Source of the DNA: Neocallimastix lanati (nom. inval.)
Taxonomy: Eukaryota > Neocallimastigomycota > Neocallimastigomycetes > Neocallimastigales > Neocallimastigaceae
Assembly (NCBI GenBank): GCA_016946835.1
Contig: JACVTC010000030.1
Location: 945,001-980,000 of the forward strand
Direction of reading: 5' to 3'
DNA: 35,000 nt
The translations under genes and the position numbers were made by a program. Of this stretch, positions 21,361-30,207 are shown in pieces. The notes under the pieces were generated by a model, which had not been told where the DNA came from, did no database searches, and saw only the letters and a list, made by a program, of their open reading frames with translations. Numbering within the stretch: position 1 is the first letter of the stretch; every line of letters starts with the position of its first letter.

Positions 21361-24300
21361 ATGACTAAATCAGATAATTCAACAGCTACGGGGAGTTCTT
21401 CAAAAACTTCTTCAAAGACAACAAAGACTACAAATACATCGAGTACAACAATGAATGATACTCTTGTCGAAGTAGAACCTCCAAATATTCAAACCAACAC
21501 AATTAATAAATTTCACATTCAAAACTTTAGAATTACAAATGAAAACTTTCACAAATGGCATTCAGACTTAAAATTATTCCTTGATTCTGAAGAATTGGGT
21601 GATTATATATCAAAGAATATCAAAGATATAAACACAAATAAAAAACATTTAAAATATGACAGTACAGTCAGAATTATAATATTAAACAGCCTCGACGAAT
21701 ATACAAAAAGCTTATTAAATAATTGTACAAGTGCCTACTTAATGATAAAGGAATTAAAGGAAAGATTTTCAGAAACAGGCCCTTCAAGATTATTTGAAAT
21801 TGAAATGAAGATAAAAAAGCTAGAAATCGAAAACGATGACTTTAAACTGTATTTAGATAATCTTAACTCATTATTTACAGAATACAATAACGAGGCAAAA
21901 TCTCAAAATAAGCCAGAACTAAGTGAAGAAACAAAAGTCTTGTATTCTTTAGAGGAACTAAATAAAGTCGGCATCGCATATTCATTCACATTTCTATATG
22001 TTGAAAAGACATTTAAGGATTTAAAAGAAGACATAACAAAACTAAGTACCATAATTAAGAAAAGTAAAAGTATTAAACGAGTAGAAATCAAGGAAACATA
22101 TCAACACGAAGATCAAATTAATAGAGTCCGAAATGGGAAACTCCCATATAATTTTAATAAAGAAGCAAATTCCAACGAATACTGTCAATATTGCCATAAA
22201 AATGGGCACACTACTGATAACTGTTTCTTCAATCCATCGAATTCACCAAATAATAACTATAGAGGAGAAAAGAAAAATATTAATAATAAGTCAAGAAACA
22301 AAATTAAAATTAAAAGAACATCTTTAAACAGGAAAGGTAGTAAAAGAAACTTCAAATCTTATAACGTTAATTATGAAGAACAAAACAATTCGAATTCAGA
22401 TTCAGATCCTTCATTCGACGTCTGCTTCAATATAAAAACTAATTGTGTAAAAGATAATTTTAATAACAGTTCAATAACTTCCAGGAACATAAGGGTAAAT
22501 AAAGTAACTACCGAAATCTTAAAAGAAGAAAATAATATTATGGAAGATAACAATATAGAATCATGGATCATTGATAGTGGAACAGGAATTAATTTATCTA
22601 AGAATATAAAAATACTATCAAACATTGAAGAAGTTGCTAATAGAGGAATTACATACCCAAACGGACAATCCGATAGAATATACAAAAAGGGTATGTACAA
22701 AGGGATGTATAAAAATAATAATTTTTCTATTGGAGAAGTATTTTATGCTCCAAACATACAAAATAATTTAATTTCCACTCATTACCTATGTAAAAAAGGC
22801 TTCAAATTAGTAATGGATATGCATAACAATAAAGAAAGACTCCAAATATTTAAAAATAATAAACTAATTACTACCGTTTATACAAATGATGAAAACCTCT
22901 TTACTTTAAATACAAGCTCAATGAAAAATAAAGATTATAATATAAACAATGTCGATTTAAAATTATGGCATGCTAGATTAGGCCACTATTACAATCAAAA
23001 TCTTCAAAAATTTCTAGAAAACAACAACATTAAGGAAGAAAAGAATGATAATATAAATTGTGAAGATTGTAAAATAAGTAAACTCAAGAAAAAACCATTC
23101 AACAAAACAATCAACAAAAGTTCCTCACCATTACAAGTCGTTCATTCTGATATCGTCGGTATCGTCGGACCACTAAAGCCTTCACCATCATTTAGTGGAT
23201 ACAAATATTATATAACATTCATAGATGATTTCAGTAGAAAATGTTGGATCTACTTACTGAAACACAAATCTGAAGCAGTACAAAAATTTATTGAGTTTCA
23301 TAAACTTATGAAAAATACTTGTAATTACAATATAAAAGAAGTAAGATCTGATAACGGTTTAGAATATAACAATTCTAATTTTATAAATTATCTTAAAAAT
23401 AATGGAATTATATTCAATCATTCAACACCAGGTAATCCCCAACAAAATGGTCGCGCTGATAGAATTAATCAAACATTAGATAACTGCGCGAAAACACTAC
23501 TTAGTGCAGCTAAATTATCACCTATTTTATGGGATGAAGCTATTAAATGTGCATGTATATTGTATAATTTAAATCCGCATCAAGGAATTAATTTTAAAAT
23601 CCCGAACGAGGTATTTTTTAATAAGAAAATTGATATATCTAAACTTAAAGTGTTTGGATGTAAAGTATTTTTCCTTAATAGATACAAACAAGGAAAATTT
23701 GAAAATAATACAAAACCAGGTATTTTCTTAGGATACTCATCAGATTCCCCAGGTTATCGTGTCCTCGACACTACTTCAAAAACAATAATTATAGTTCGTG
23801 ACGCATACTTCAATGAAAGTACTCTAGGTTCACTTGGCACATCATTTTTTCATTCCTCAAATCCTTCAGATAAACAAATTGAGGGGGAACAGGACTTACA
23901 ACATGATTCACAACATCAATTTAGTCAATCTATTTATCATAATGAATTTGAAAGGAATGAAAACAAACCGAATAAAATTAATATTGAAGATAATATTGAT
24001 TTAATGGATGAATACAATAATGAAAACATGTTAGACAATAATTCAGAAAACGAAATAATTAATGAAGACAAAATTAATGATGATAAAATCAATGAAAATA
24101 AAATTAATGAAGACAAAATTAATGATGATAAAATCAATGAAAATAAAATTAATGAAGACAAAATTAATGATGATAAAATCAATGAAGATAAAATTAATGA
24201 AAATCAAAAATTAGCTGAAAAACAAGAGGAAATACTCAAAAATTCAAATATTGAAGATAATATAAAAATTTCATCAAACGAAAACCATGCCAAAACCCTA

Positions 24301-26502
24301 CATGATAATTGTAAAAGTAATGAAAATAACACTATTATTAATAGAAATAACAATAATAACATAAAGGGTATAAAAATCACAAAAAATGATTTTTTGAACA
24401 AAAATGTGAAAAAAAGTTTTATTAATAAAAATTTGAATAAAAATTTCAAAAATTTCAAATTTAAGAATAAATTAAAAATTTCAAACCTTAATAATTATAA
24501 AAATTTATCTAAATCAAACCTTAATAATTATGAAATTTTAGACCAGAAACTTATTGAGAATAGAATTGAAAGCAATCATAAAAATCTGGCTAATTTGAAG
24601 ATGAATGAAAAATCAAATTTGGAAAATAATAAAATATATGATAATAATAAAATGAATGACTATAATTCAGAGAATGAATCTGAGGACAGTTTTAGTGATC
24701 TGGAACCTTTAGATAAAAGAAAACTAAGAAAGAACAAAGAAAAGAACTTTAAATTTAATATTAAAAGAAATAATAAAATTTTCGATAAACTAGTAAACAA
24801 AAATAATAAAATTGATAATGAGAAAACAAAAAACTATCGAAAAAGAAAAAGAAAAAATTATCAATTGAATGAAGAAAGAAAAATAAAAGATAGAGTATCT
24901 ACATCAAATAAACCATTTTTTGAAAGGAAAATAGACTCAGATGAAAACGAAAGACGCAAGAGAAATAGAGTCAATAACATTAATACATTAATTCCCAAGA
25001 ATTATGAAGAAGCTATGAATTCAGAAAATGCGGACAAATGGAAAAACGCAATTAACAAAGAATTACAAAATTTATATGGAAATAATGTAATGAAAATTGT
25101 TGAAAATAAAAATATCCCAAAAGGCATTAAGCCACTCGACGTTAAATGGGTTTTTACCATAAAAGATAATGGTATATATAAAGCTAGATTGGTCGTCAAA
25201 GGTTTTCGACAAATTAAAGGAGTTGATTATAACTGCACCTATTCTCCTACAATAGAAATGGATAGTTTTAGATTAACTATTGCTATTGCATCTATATATA
25301 AATGGGATTTAAGACAAATCGATATTAAAGCTGCATATTTGAACGCTAAATTAGATGAGAAAATTTATGTACAAATTCCAATCGGTGATAAAAATTTCAA
25401 TTGCGGAAAATCAGGATTATTACGAAAGGCTCTCTATGGACTCAAACAAGCTGGAAGACAATGGTTTTACGAAATCTCCGGTTTTCTTAAGAAAATTGGG
25501 TTAATTCAATATAATACAGATAGTTGTTTATTTGGTAAATATAAAAATAATAAATTATGCTTATTACTAACACTCTATGTTGATGATATACTAATTGCAG
25601 GAGAGAATAAAGAAATTACCAAAGTTGTTTCAAAGATAAAACGTAAATACAAAGTCTCCACAGATAAATCAGCAAACAAAATTATTGGAATCAATATAGT
25701 TAAAACAAATAAAGGCTACAAAATTAATCAAAAAGATTATATTGAAAAAATGTTAACTAACTACAACATAAACAATACTAAAATAACTAGAATACCATGT
25801 ATTAATGCAAAATTAGAAGATAGAGAAAACTCTGAGAAAATTAACAAAACTGATTATAAAAGATTGATTGGATCTCTATTATATGTATCAACAAAAACAA
25901 GACCTGACATAGCATTTGCAGTAAATCAAGCTGCAAGATTTTCTGAGAATCCAACAAAAGCTGATTTGAATGCAGGTATACAAATACTAAAATATCTTAA
26001 AAGTACCAAGGACTATTCAATTCATTATAACGGAAAGAAAATTTTAAGAGCTTATTGTGATGCAGATTTCGCTGGTGATGAGGTTAAAAGAAGATCCACT
26101 TCAGGATATATTTTTGTATTAGGAAATAGCCCAATATCATGGAAATCAATTACACAGAAAAATATAGCCTTATCAACCACAGAAGCCGAATACTCAAGCT
26201 TAATAGAATGTACCAAACAAGCTATATGGATAAGAAGATTAGTTAATGAAATATTTAACAAAAACATTAGAATTAATATTAGAATAGATAATAAACCATG
26301 TAAGGATATAGCTGAAAATGAAAACCAAAAGGGACGATGCAAATATATGGATATAAAATACAAATATGTTCAAGATGAAATCATGAAAAATGAAATTAAA
26401 TTAACACTCATTGGTTCTAACTCAATGATGGCAGATCCATTAACCAAAAGTATTTCTGGACCCAAGCTTAAATATTTCTCAGACTTCATCATGGAAATGT
26501 AG
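21361..26502 (+). CDS. Copia Gag-Pol polyprotein (gag, protease, integrase, reverse transcriptase, RNase H), 1713 aa
   Basis: Single open frame with no frameshift between gag and pol. Gag region (residues ~40-270) with NFHKWHSDLKLFL; CCHC knuckle CQYCHKNGHTTDNC at ~275-288; aspartic protease DSG at 405; HHCC zinc module H537, H541, C567, C570 (WHARLGH, CEDC); integrase core D597 (HSDIVG), D664 (RSDNG) and position 700, where ADR replaces the usual xER, spaced exactly 35 residues from D664. A very long Asn/Lys/Glu/Asp-rich spacer (~850-1200) follows, with three 15-residue repeats at 901-945. Reverse transcriptase: VKWVFTIK, DIKAAYLNA, ALYGLKQAGRQW and YVDD at ~1406-1409. RNase H: D1567 (CDADFAGD), E1608 (STTEAEY) and D1643. 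The protein copies element RNA into cDNA inside virus-like particles and integrates it. Length exceeds the ~1300-1450 aa of typical copia proteins, mainly through the spacer. Confidence 0.95.
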   Translation: MTKSDNSTATGSSSKTSSKTTKTTNTSSTTMNDTLVEVEPPNIQTNTINKFHIQNFRITNENFHKWHSDLKLFLDSEELGDYISKNIKDINTNKKHLKYDSTVRIIILNSLDEYTKSLLNNCTSAYLMIKELKERFSETGPSRLFEIEMKIKKLEIENDDFKLYLDNLNSLFTEYNNEAKSQNKPELSEETKVLYSLEELNKVGIAYSFTFLYVEKTFKDLKEDITKLSTIIKKSKSIKRVEIKETYQHEDQINRVRNGKLPYNFNKEANSNEYCQYCHKNGHTTDNCFFNPSNSPNNNYRGEKKNINNKSRNKIKIKRTSLNRKGSKRNFKSYNVNYEEQNNSNSDSDPSFDVCFNIKTNCVKDNFNNSSITSRNIRVNKVTTEILKEENNIMEDNNIESWIIDSGTGINLSKNIKILSNIEEVANRGITYPNGQSDRIYKKGMYKGMYKNNNFSIGEVFYAPNIQNNLISTHYLCKKGFKLVMDMHNNKERLQIFKNNKLITTVYTNDENLFTLNTSSMKNKDYNINNVDLKLWHARLGHYYNQNLQKFLENNNIKEEKNDNINCEDCKISKLKKKPFNKTINKSSSPLQVVHSDIVGIVGPLKPSPSFSGYKYYITFIDDFSRKCWIYLLKHKSEAVQKFIEFHKLMKNTCNYNIKEVRSDNGLEYNNSNFINYLKNNGIIFNHSTPGNPQQNGRADRINQTLDNCAKTLLSAAKLSPILWDEAIKCACILYNLNPHQGINFKIPNEVFFNKKIDISKLKVFGCKVFFLNRYKQGKFENNTKPGIFLGYSSDSPGYRVLDTTSKTIIIVRDAYFNESTLGSLGTSFFHSSNPSDKQIEGEQDLQHDSQHQFSQSIYHNEFERNENKPNKINIEDNIDLMDEYNNENMLDNNSENEIINEDKINDDKINENKINEDKINDDKINENKINEDKINDDKINEDKINENQKLAEKQEEILKNSNIEDNIKISSNENHAKTLHDNCKSNENNTIINRNNNNNIKGIKITKNDFLNKNVKKSFINKNLNKNFKNFKFKNKLKISNLNNYKNLSKSNLNNYEILDQKLIENRIESNHKNLANLKMNEKSNLENNKIYDNNKMNDYNSENESEDSFSDLEPLDKRKLRKNKEKNFKFNIKRNNKIFDKLVNKNNKIDNEKTKNYRKRKRKNYQLNEERKIKDRVSTSNKPFFERKIDSDENERRKRNRVNNINTLIPKNYEEAMNSENADKWKNAINKELQNLYGNNVMKIVENKNIPKGIKPLDVKWVFTIKDNGIYKARLVVKGFRQIKGVDYNCTYSPTIEMDSFRLTIAIASIYKWDLRQIDIKAAYLNAKLDEKIYVQIPIGDKNFNCGKSGLLRKALYGLKQAGRQWFYEISGFLKKIGLIQYNTDSCLFGKYKNNKLCLLLTLYVDDILIAGENKEITKVVSKIKRKYKVSTDKSANKIIGINIVKTNKGYKINQKDYIEKMLTNYNINNTKITRIPCINAKLEDRENSEKINKTDYKRLIGSLLYVSTKTRPDIAFAVNQAARFSENPTKADLNAGIQILKYLKSTKDYSIHYNGKKILRAYCDADFAGDEVKRRSTSGYIFVLGNSPISWKSITQKNIALSTTEAEYSSLIECTKQAIWIRRLVNEIFNKNIRINIRIDNKPCKDIAENENQKGRCKYMDIKYKYVQDEIMKNEIKLTLIGSNSMMADPLTKSISGPKLKYFSDFIMEM
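24061..24195 (+). repeat. 45-bp in-frame tandem repeat, three copies, in the integrase-RT spacer
   Basis: Units at 24061-24105, 24106-24150 and 24151-24195 are almost identical; the third has GAT for AAT near its end. Each encodes NEDKINDDKINENKI-type residues. The unit is itself built of shorter NxDKI sub-repeats, which points to replication slippage. Confidence 0.95.
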
Positions 26503-26515
26503 AAAATGCCAATGT

Positions 26516-26523
26516 AGGGGGAA
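26516..26523 (+). promoter_or_regulatory. Copia polypurine tract
   Basis: AGGGGGAA stands directly upstream of the TG of the 3' LTR and 13 bp after the polyprotein stop. It is the expected primer site for plus-strand synthesis and one of the most G-rich strings of the window. Confidence 0.9.
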
Positions 26524-26796
26524 TGTTAAATATCACAGTTATGTGTTTAATTACATTGTACATTATACTACATTATTAAGTGTAAAATATTTTTTTTATT
26601 CGATAATATAATGCAGTGTAACGTTAAATGTTACCAATAATGTTAGACTAGAAAATAAATATAAATAACATGTAATAACATATTCTTAAATGAATAAGGT
26701 CTTTCTAAATGTAAAAGCAATAAATAAAATAAATAAATAAATAAACACATAATAAAATATAAATATCATTTCTGAATTTAAGTGTTATATTTAACA
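26524..26796 (+). repeat. Copia 3' LTR (273 bp)
   Basis: Identical to the 5' LTR except for G at 26538 and C at 26614. It is followed at 26797 by the second ATTAT of the target duplication and then by the continuation of the TTTATTA tract. Confidence 0.97.
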
Positions 26797-26880
26797 ATTA
26801 TTTTATTATTTATTATTTATTATTTATTATTTATTATTTTATTATTTATTTTTTTATATTATTATTATATTTTTTTATTT

Positions 26881-27034
26881 TTTTTTTTTTAATATTGATT
26901 TAAAATACAATTCCACTTTTAAATAATAAACAATAAAATTGATAAAAAAATTAAAAAAAAAAAAAGGAGTACAAATTATTTAAAATATTATGGGAATTAT
27001 ATTATTATATTTTAAATCAATATTAAAAAAAAAA
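26881..27034. repeat. 27-bp perfect inverted repeat enclosing a decayed copy of the Rpn gene start
   Basis: 26881-26907 is the exact reverse complement of 27008-27034. Between them, 26965-27000 reads in frame as RSTNYLKYYGNY, clearly related to the real Rpn N-terminus MSTNFLKYYGSE ten bases after the right arm. So the 5' end of the gene was duplicated and one copy now lies, without an ATG (AGG instead), between the palindrome arms. In RNA the arms could form a hairpin just upstream of the start codon. Confidence 0.85.
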
Positions 27035-27043
27035 TAAAAAAAA

Positions 27044-28076
27044 ATGAGTACGAATTTTTTAAAATATTATGGAAGTGAATTAGAAGACAATAAAATAGCA
27101 GAATTTAAAACAATTGATGGAAAAACCGAAAAATTAGAATTTAAAACAATTGCCGATTCAGCATATGATCAAACATTTAAAATATTATTTTCTTGGAACT
27201 TGATAATCGATGATATTAAAGGAGAAGAACGATTGAGAAGTTTATTAAATAGTTTTTTCTTTCCTAATGTCGACGAAAATGGATATAAAATTAAAGAAGT
27301 TATAGAAATTAGAAATGAGAAAGAATATTTAGGTAGTGAAATTGCTGGAGGAAAATTATCATTTGATGTTACCTGCAGGTGTATTTGTTGGAAAGGCGAA
27401 AGAAAAGAAGAAGGAGAAGAAGAAGAAGAAGAAGGAATATTTGATGTTGAAATGCAAACAAGTTATGAAAGTGATTTTGTAGTTCGATTATTAGAATATG
27501 GATTTGATTTAAGATATGACGGAATAAAAATCAAAAAAGATGAAAATAAACAAGATCAAAATGGAGAAGAAAATAAAAGGGAAAAACAAAAAAAAGATAA
27601 AAAAAAAAAAAAGAAAGAAAAAAAAAGAAAACCTGTTAAATTATTATCCTTTTTAAATTATGATAATTATGATACTAATAACATTAATCATCAATCTTAT
27701 AAAACTGTAATAAAATTACAAGATTCAAGTGGAAATATAATTGGAACTTTAGATAATCCATCAGTTGAAGTTTATGTTATAAATTTACCATATGAAATTA
27801 AGAAATTATCCAATAATGAACCACTAATATTCAATAAAAAAATATTAGACAAATCTGGAGTAGAATGGATAAAGTTGTTAGGTTTAAGACATTGGGAAGA
27901 AAAAGGAATGGAAAAAGGAATGGAAGAAGGAGATAAAAAAAGAAAATATAAAATATATTTGTGAAAAAATGTTAAAAAATAATGAAGATATAGAACGTAT
28001 TGTAAGGTATACAGAACTCACCATTGAAGAAATTACCCAATATCAAGAATATTTAAAAAGAAGGAGATTAAATTAG
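27044..28076 (+). CDS. Rpn/PD-(D/E)XK_2 family nuclease (recombination-promoting nuclease/putative transposase), frameshift near C-terminus
   Basis: The ATG at 27044 opens 306 residues to TGA at 27961-27963. Residues ~38-75 carry the family opening (DSAYDQTFKILFS, LLNSFFF). D108 sits in KLSFDVTCRC and E136 in IFDVEMQTSYESD, giving a D...ExQ nuclease core with Gln in place of the usual Lys, as in many Rpn proteins. LLEYGFDLRYDG follows. A Lys/Glu spacer (~165-200) precedes a second conserved half (VIKLQDSSGNI, VYVINLPYE) and a KGMEKGMEEG repeat. In an A7 run (27935-27941) the frame slips: removing one A continues it as EKMLKNNEDIERIV, TIEEITQYQEYL to TAG at 28074-28076, the expected family C-terminus. 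So this is a recent frameshift, a slippage site or an assembly error. Known members are bacterial DNases promoting recombination, thought transposase-derived; gut-bacterial origin by horizontal transfer is inference. Confidence 0.8.
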
Positions 28077-28285
28077 ATTATTATTATTTTATTGTATTCT
28101 AATATATAGTATTTTAATTAATTACATATATTATTTAATTAGTGTTATTAATAAAAAAAAGTAATAAGTAAAAAAGAATACTCGTTCGTCTATTAAAATA
28201 ATATATTTGGTTTTTATTATTAATTTTGAATATCATTCAAGAAAATGTTAAAACAATTATTTTATATGTAAAGTATTTGAATAAT

Positions 28286-28331
<46 letters not shown>

Positions 28332-28609
28332 TTCAATATGTTATACTGAGTTCGTTGCCTTTTTCTGAATTTATTTATATACTTTATTTTTGAATATTAC
28401 TTTATATTTCACATTATTATTTTAAATATTATTATTGTTCTAATTAGACAAATAATATTTATTTTTTTTTTTTTTTATTTTATTAATTCTGTGTTTTTTT
28501 TTTTAAAAAAAAAAAAATAAAAAAATAAAAAATAAAAAATATTCATGTAATTAATAAATAAATAAATAAATAAAGATGAAAGTTCTCAATAATTGCAGCT
28601 GTAAAAAAA

Positions 28610-28664
<55 letters not shown>

Positions 28665-29149
28665 AAGACTATAATTACTATTATTATTATAATTACTATT
28701 ATAACAATAGTTTTCATCTTTGTATATATTAATAGTTTTTTTTTTTTTTTTTTTTTTTGTAAATTAAAATGTTCCTGACAACAACAAAAACAAATATATA
28801 TATATATATTTAAATTATTATTCAATTTTACGGATAAGCAAGAAAGTCATATACCAGTTTTAGAATTATTTTCCATTTTTATTTTAATTTATAATTATCA
28901 TCATAATGATAATCATTATAATATATATGATTATTAAAGTATAATTTTTTTTAATTTTTATTACAACATTTTAATCTAAGTTCTATTATGAAATACAATA
29001 TTATAACTAGAATTTCTAATAATAATTATTTTTTTATTTTTTAAAAAAAAAAAAAAAAAAATAAAAATAACTTTTTATTATGAAAGTATTTAATATAAAT
29101 ATATATATACAGAAAATAGATAAATTAATATATAAATATAATCTAGTTT

Positions 29150-29278
29150 TATGTCGTTTAAAGCTACAAAGCAACTGAAAGGAACTGAAGGAGAGTAGTG
29201 AAAATGCTTCCTTGGACTACCTTTGCAGTACTTAATCACTGTGAAAGTAACCCCATAGAGAAGTAATGCACTTTTTTT
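29150..29278. other. Compositionally distinct 130-bp island, unidentified
   Basis: This stretch has a much higher G+C share than its flanks, with words such as GGAACTGAAGGAGAG and CTTCCTTGGACTACC, and ends at a run of seven T. The minus strand is open across it for about 40 residues (YGVTFTVIKYCKGSPRK, HFHYSPSVPFSCFVALND) but lacks a start and ends in simple sequence. It may be a dispersed-repeat fragment, a relic exon or a small RNA gene. No snRNA, SRP, 5S or tRNA signature was recognised. Confidence 0.5.
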
Positions 29279-29811
29279 ATCACCATAGCAATAATAAACA
29301 TATTACAAACATGAAATGAAATAAAATAACTCTACAGAATAAAGATATTGATTAAATAGAAAGTATATGCCATTGTATCATATTTTATTAACTACTGTAT
29401 TTAAATATCCTTTTATTGTTTAAAAAGATAGAAATAGAAATAGAAATAGTATCAAAAAATCAAAGTATCATACATTTATATATATAAAAAAAAAAAAAAA
29501 AATTAAATTTAAAAAAAATAAGAATTGATATATAAAAAAAATTTTTTTTTATTTCTATTTTCATTTTCATTGTAATTTTTATTTTTATTTTTATTTTTTT
29601 TTTTTTATTTTTATTATTTTTTTTTTACCTCTCATATTAAAGAATTATAAAAAAAAAAAAAAAAAAAAAAGAAAAAGATGATGGAACACTAAAAAATTAA
29701 AAAGAACAAAAACATTATATATATATATATATAATAATTAATAATAACATAAATTTAATTTAATAAAAAATGTATATACATATAAATTGGGGATAGTGCA
29801 TTTCAGACCCG

Positions 29812-29835
29812 CACGTGTATAAATATAAGCCACGT
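29812..29835 (+). promoter_or_regulatory. Candidate core promoter: CACGTG E-box next to TATAAATA
   Basis: CACGTG (29812-29817) is followed directly by TATAAATA (29818-29825), and CACGT recurs at 29831-29835. It is preceded by a GC-containing stretch (29788-29811). It lies about 390 bp upstream of the gypsy relic on the same strand and could be part of its 5' LTR promoter. Function is inferred from motif form only. Confidence 0.3.
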
Positions 29836-30207
29836 ATTTTTTAAGATGGTGTATTAAATATAAATTTTTTTATATCATGAATAATTAAATAATAATTAAA
29901 TAAATATTTTATAATAATTTTATATATATATATTTGATAATAAAAAATAAAAAAATGAAAAATTGAAAAAAAATAATAATAAAAAAAAAAGATTAAAAAA
30001 ATATAATAGAAAAAAAATAAAATAAAATATTTTCATATTTATTTATATTGATAACTGTAATTTTCTATTATATATAAATAAATAATTAAATAAATAATTA
30101 ATTAAATAAATTAATAATTTAATTAATTAAATAATTAATTAATTAATTAAATATTTTATTTTATAATAAAAAAATAAAATAAAAAAAGAAAAGATAAATA
30201 TTTTTTT

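Larger units (their letters stand above)
20965..26801 (+). mobile_element. Complete Ty1/copia LTR retrotransposon with 5-bp target site duplication
   Basis: The element is 20970-26796 (5827 bp), flanked by ATTAT at 20965-20969 and 26797-26801. It has 273-bp LTRs, a primer site directly after the 5' LTR, one long gag-pol frame, and AGGGGGAA directly before the 3' LTR. Integrase precedes reverse transcriptase in the frame, the defining order of Ty1/copia (Pseudoviridae-type) elements. The LTRs differ at only 2 of 273 positions (20984 T versus 26538 G; 21060 T versus 26614 C), so insertion is recent on an evolutionary scale. It inserted into a (TTTATTA)n tract. All major domains are open, but the third catalytic acidic residue of integrase is Asp rather than Glu. 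Confidence 0.95.
28077..30207. other. 2.1-kb non-coding region with poly-T tracts and two compositional islands
   Basis: Mostly A/T. A T run of about 38 spans 28288-28325, an (AT)n tract lies at ~28627-28659, and many A runs occur. Two stretches stand out from the background and are listed separately: 29150-29278 and 29788-29850. No intron-exon structure linking to a gene was found. Confidence 0.6.

Noticed and set aside
29150-29278. Spliceosomal U-snRNA or 5S RNA
   Set aside because: None of the conserved boxes of U1, U2, U4, U5, U6 or the 5S internal promoter could be matched.
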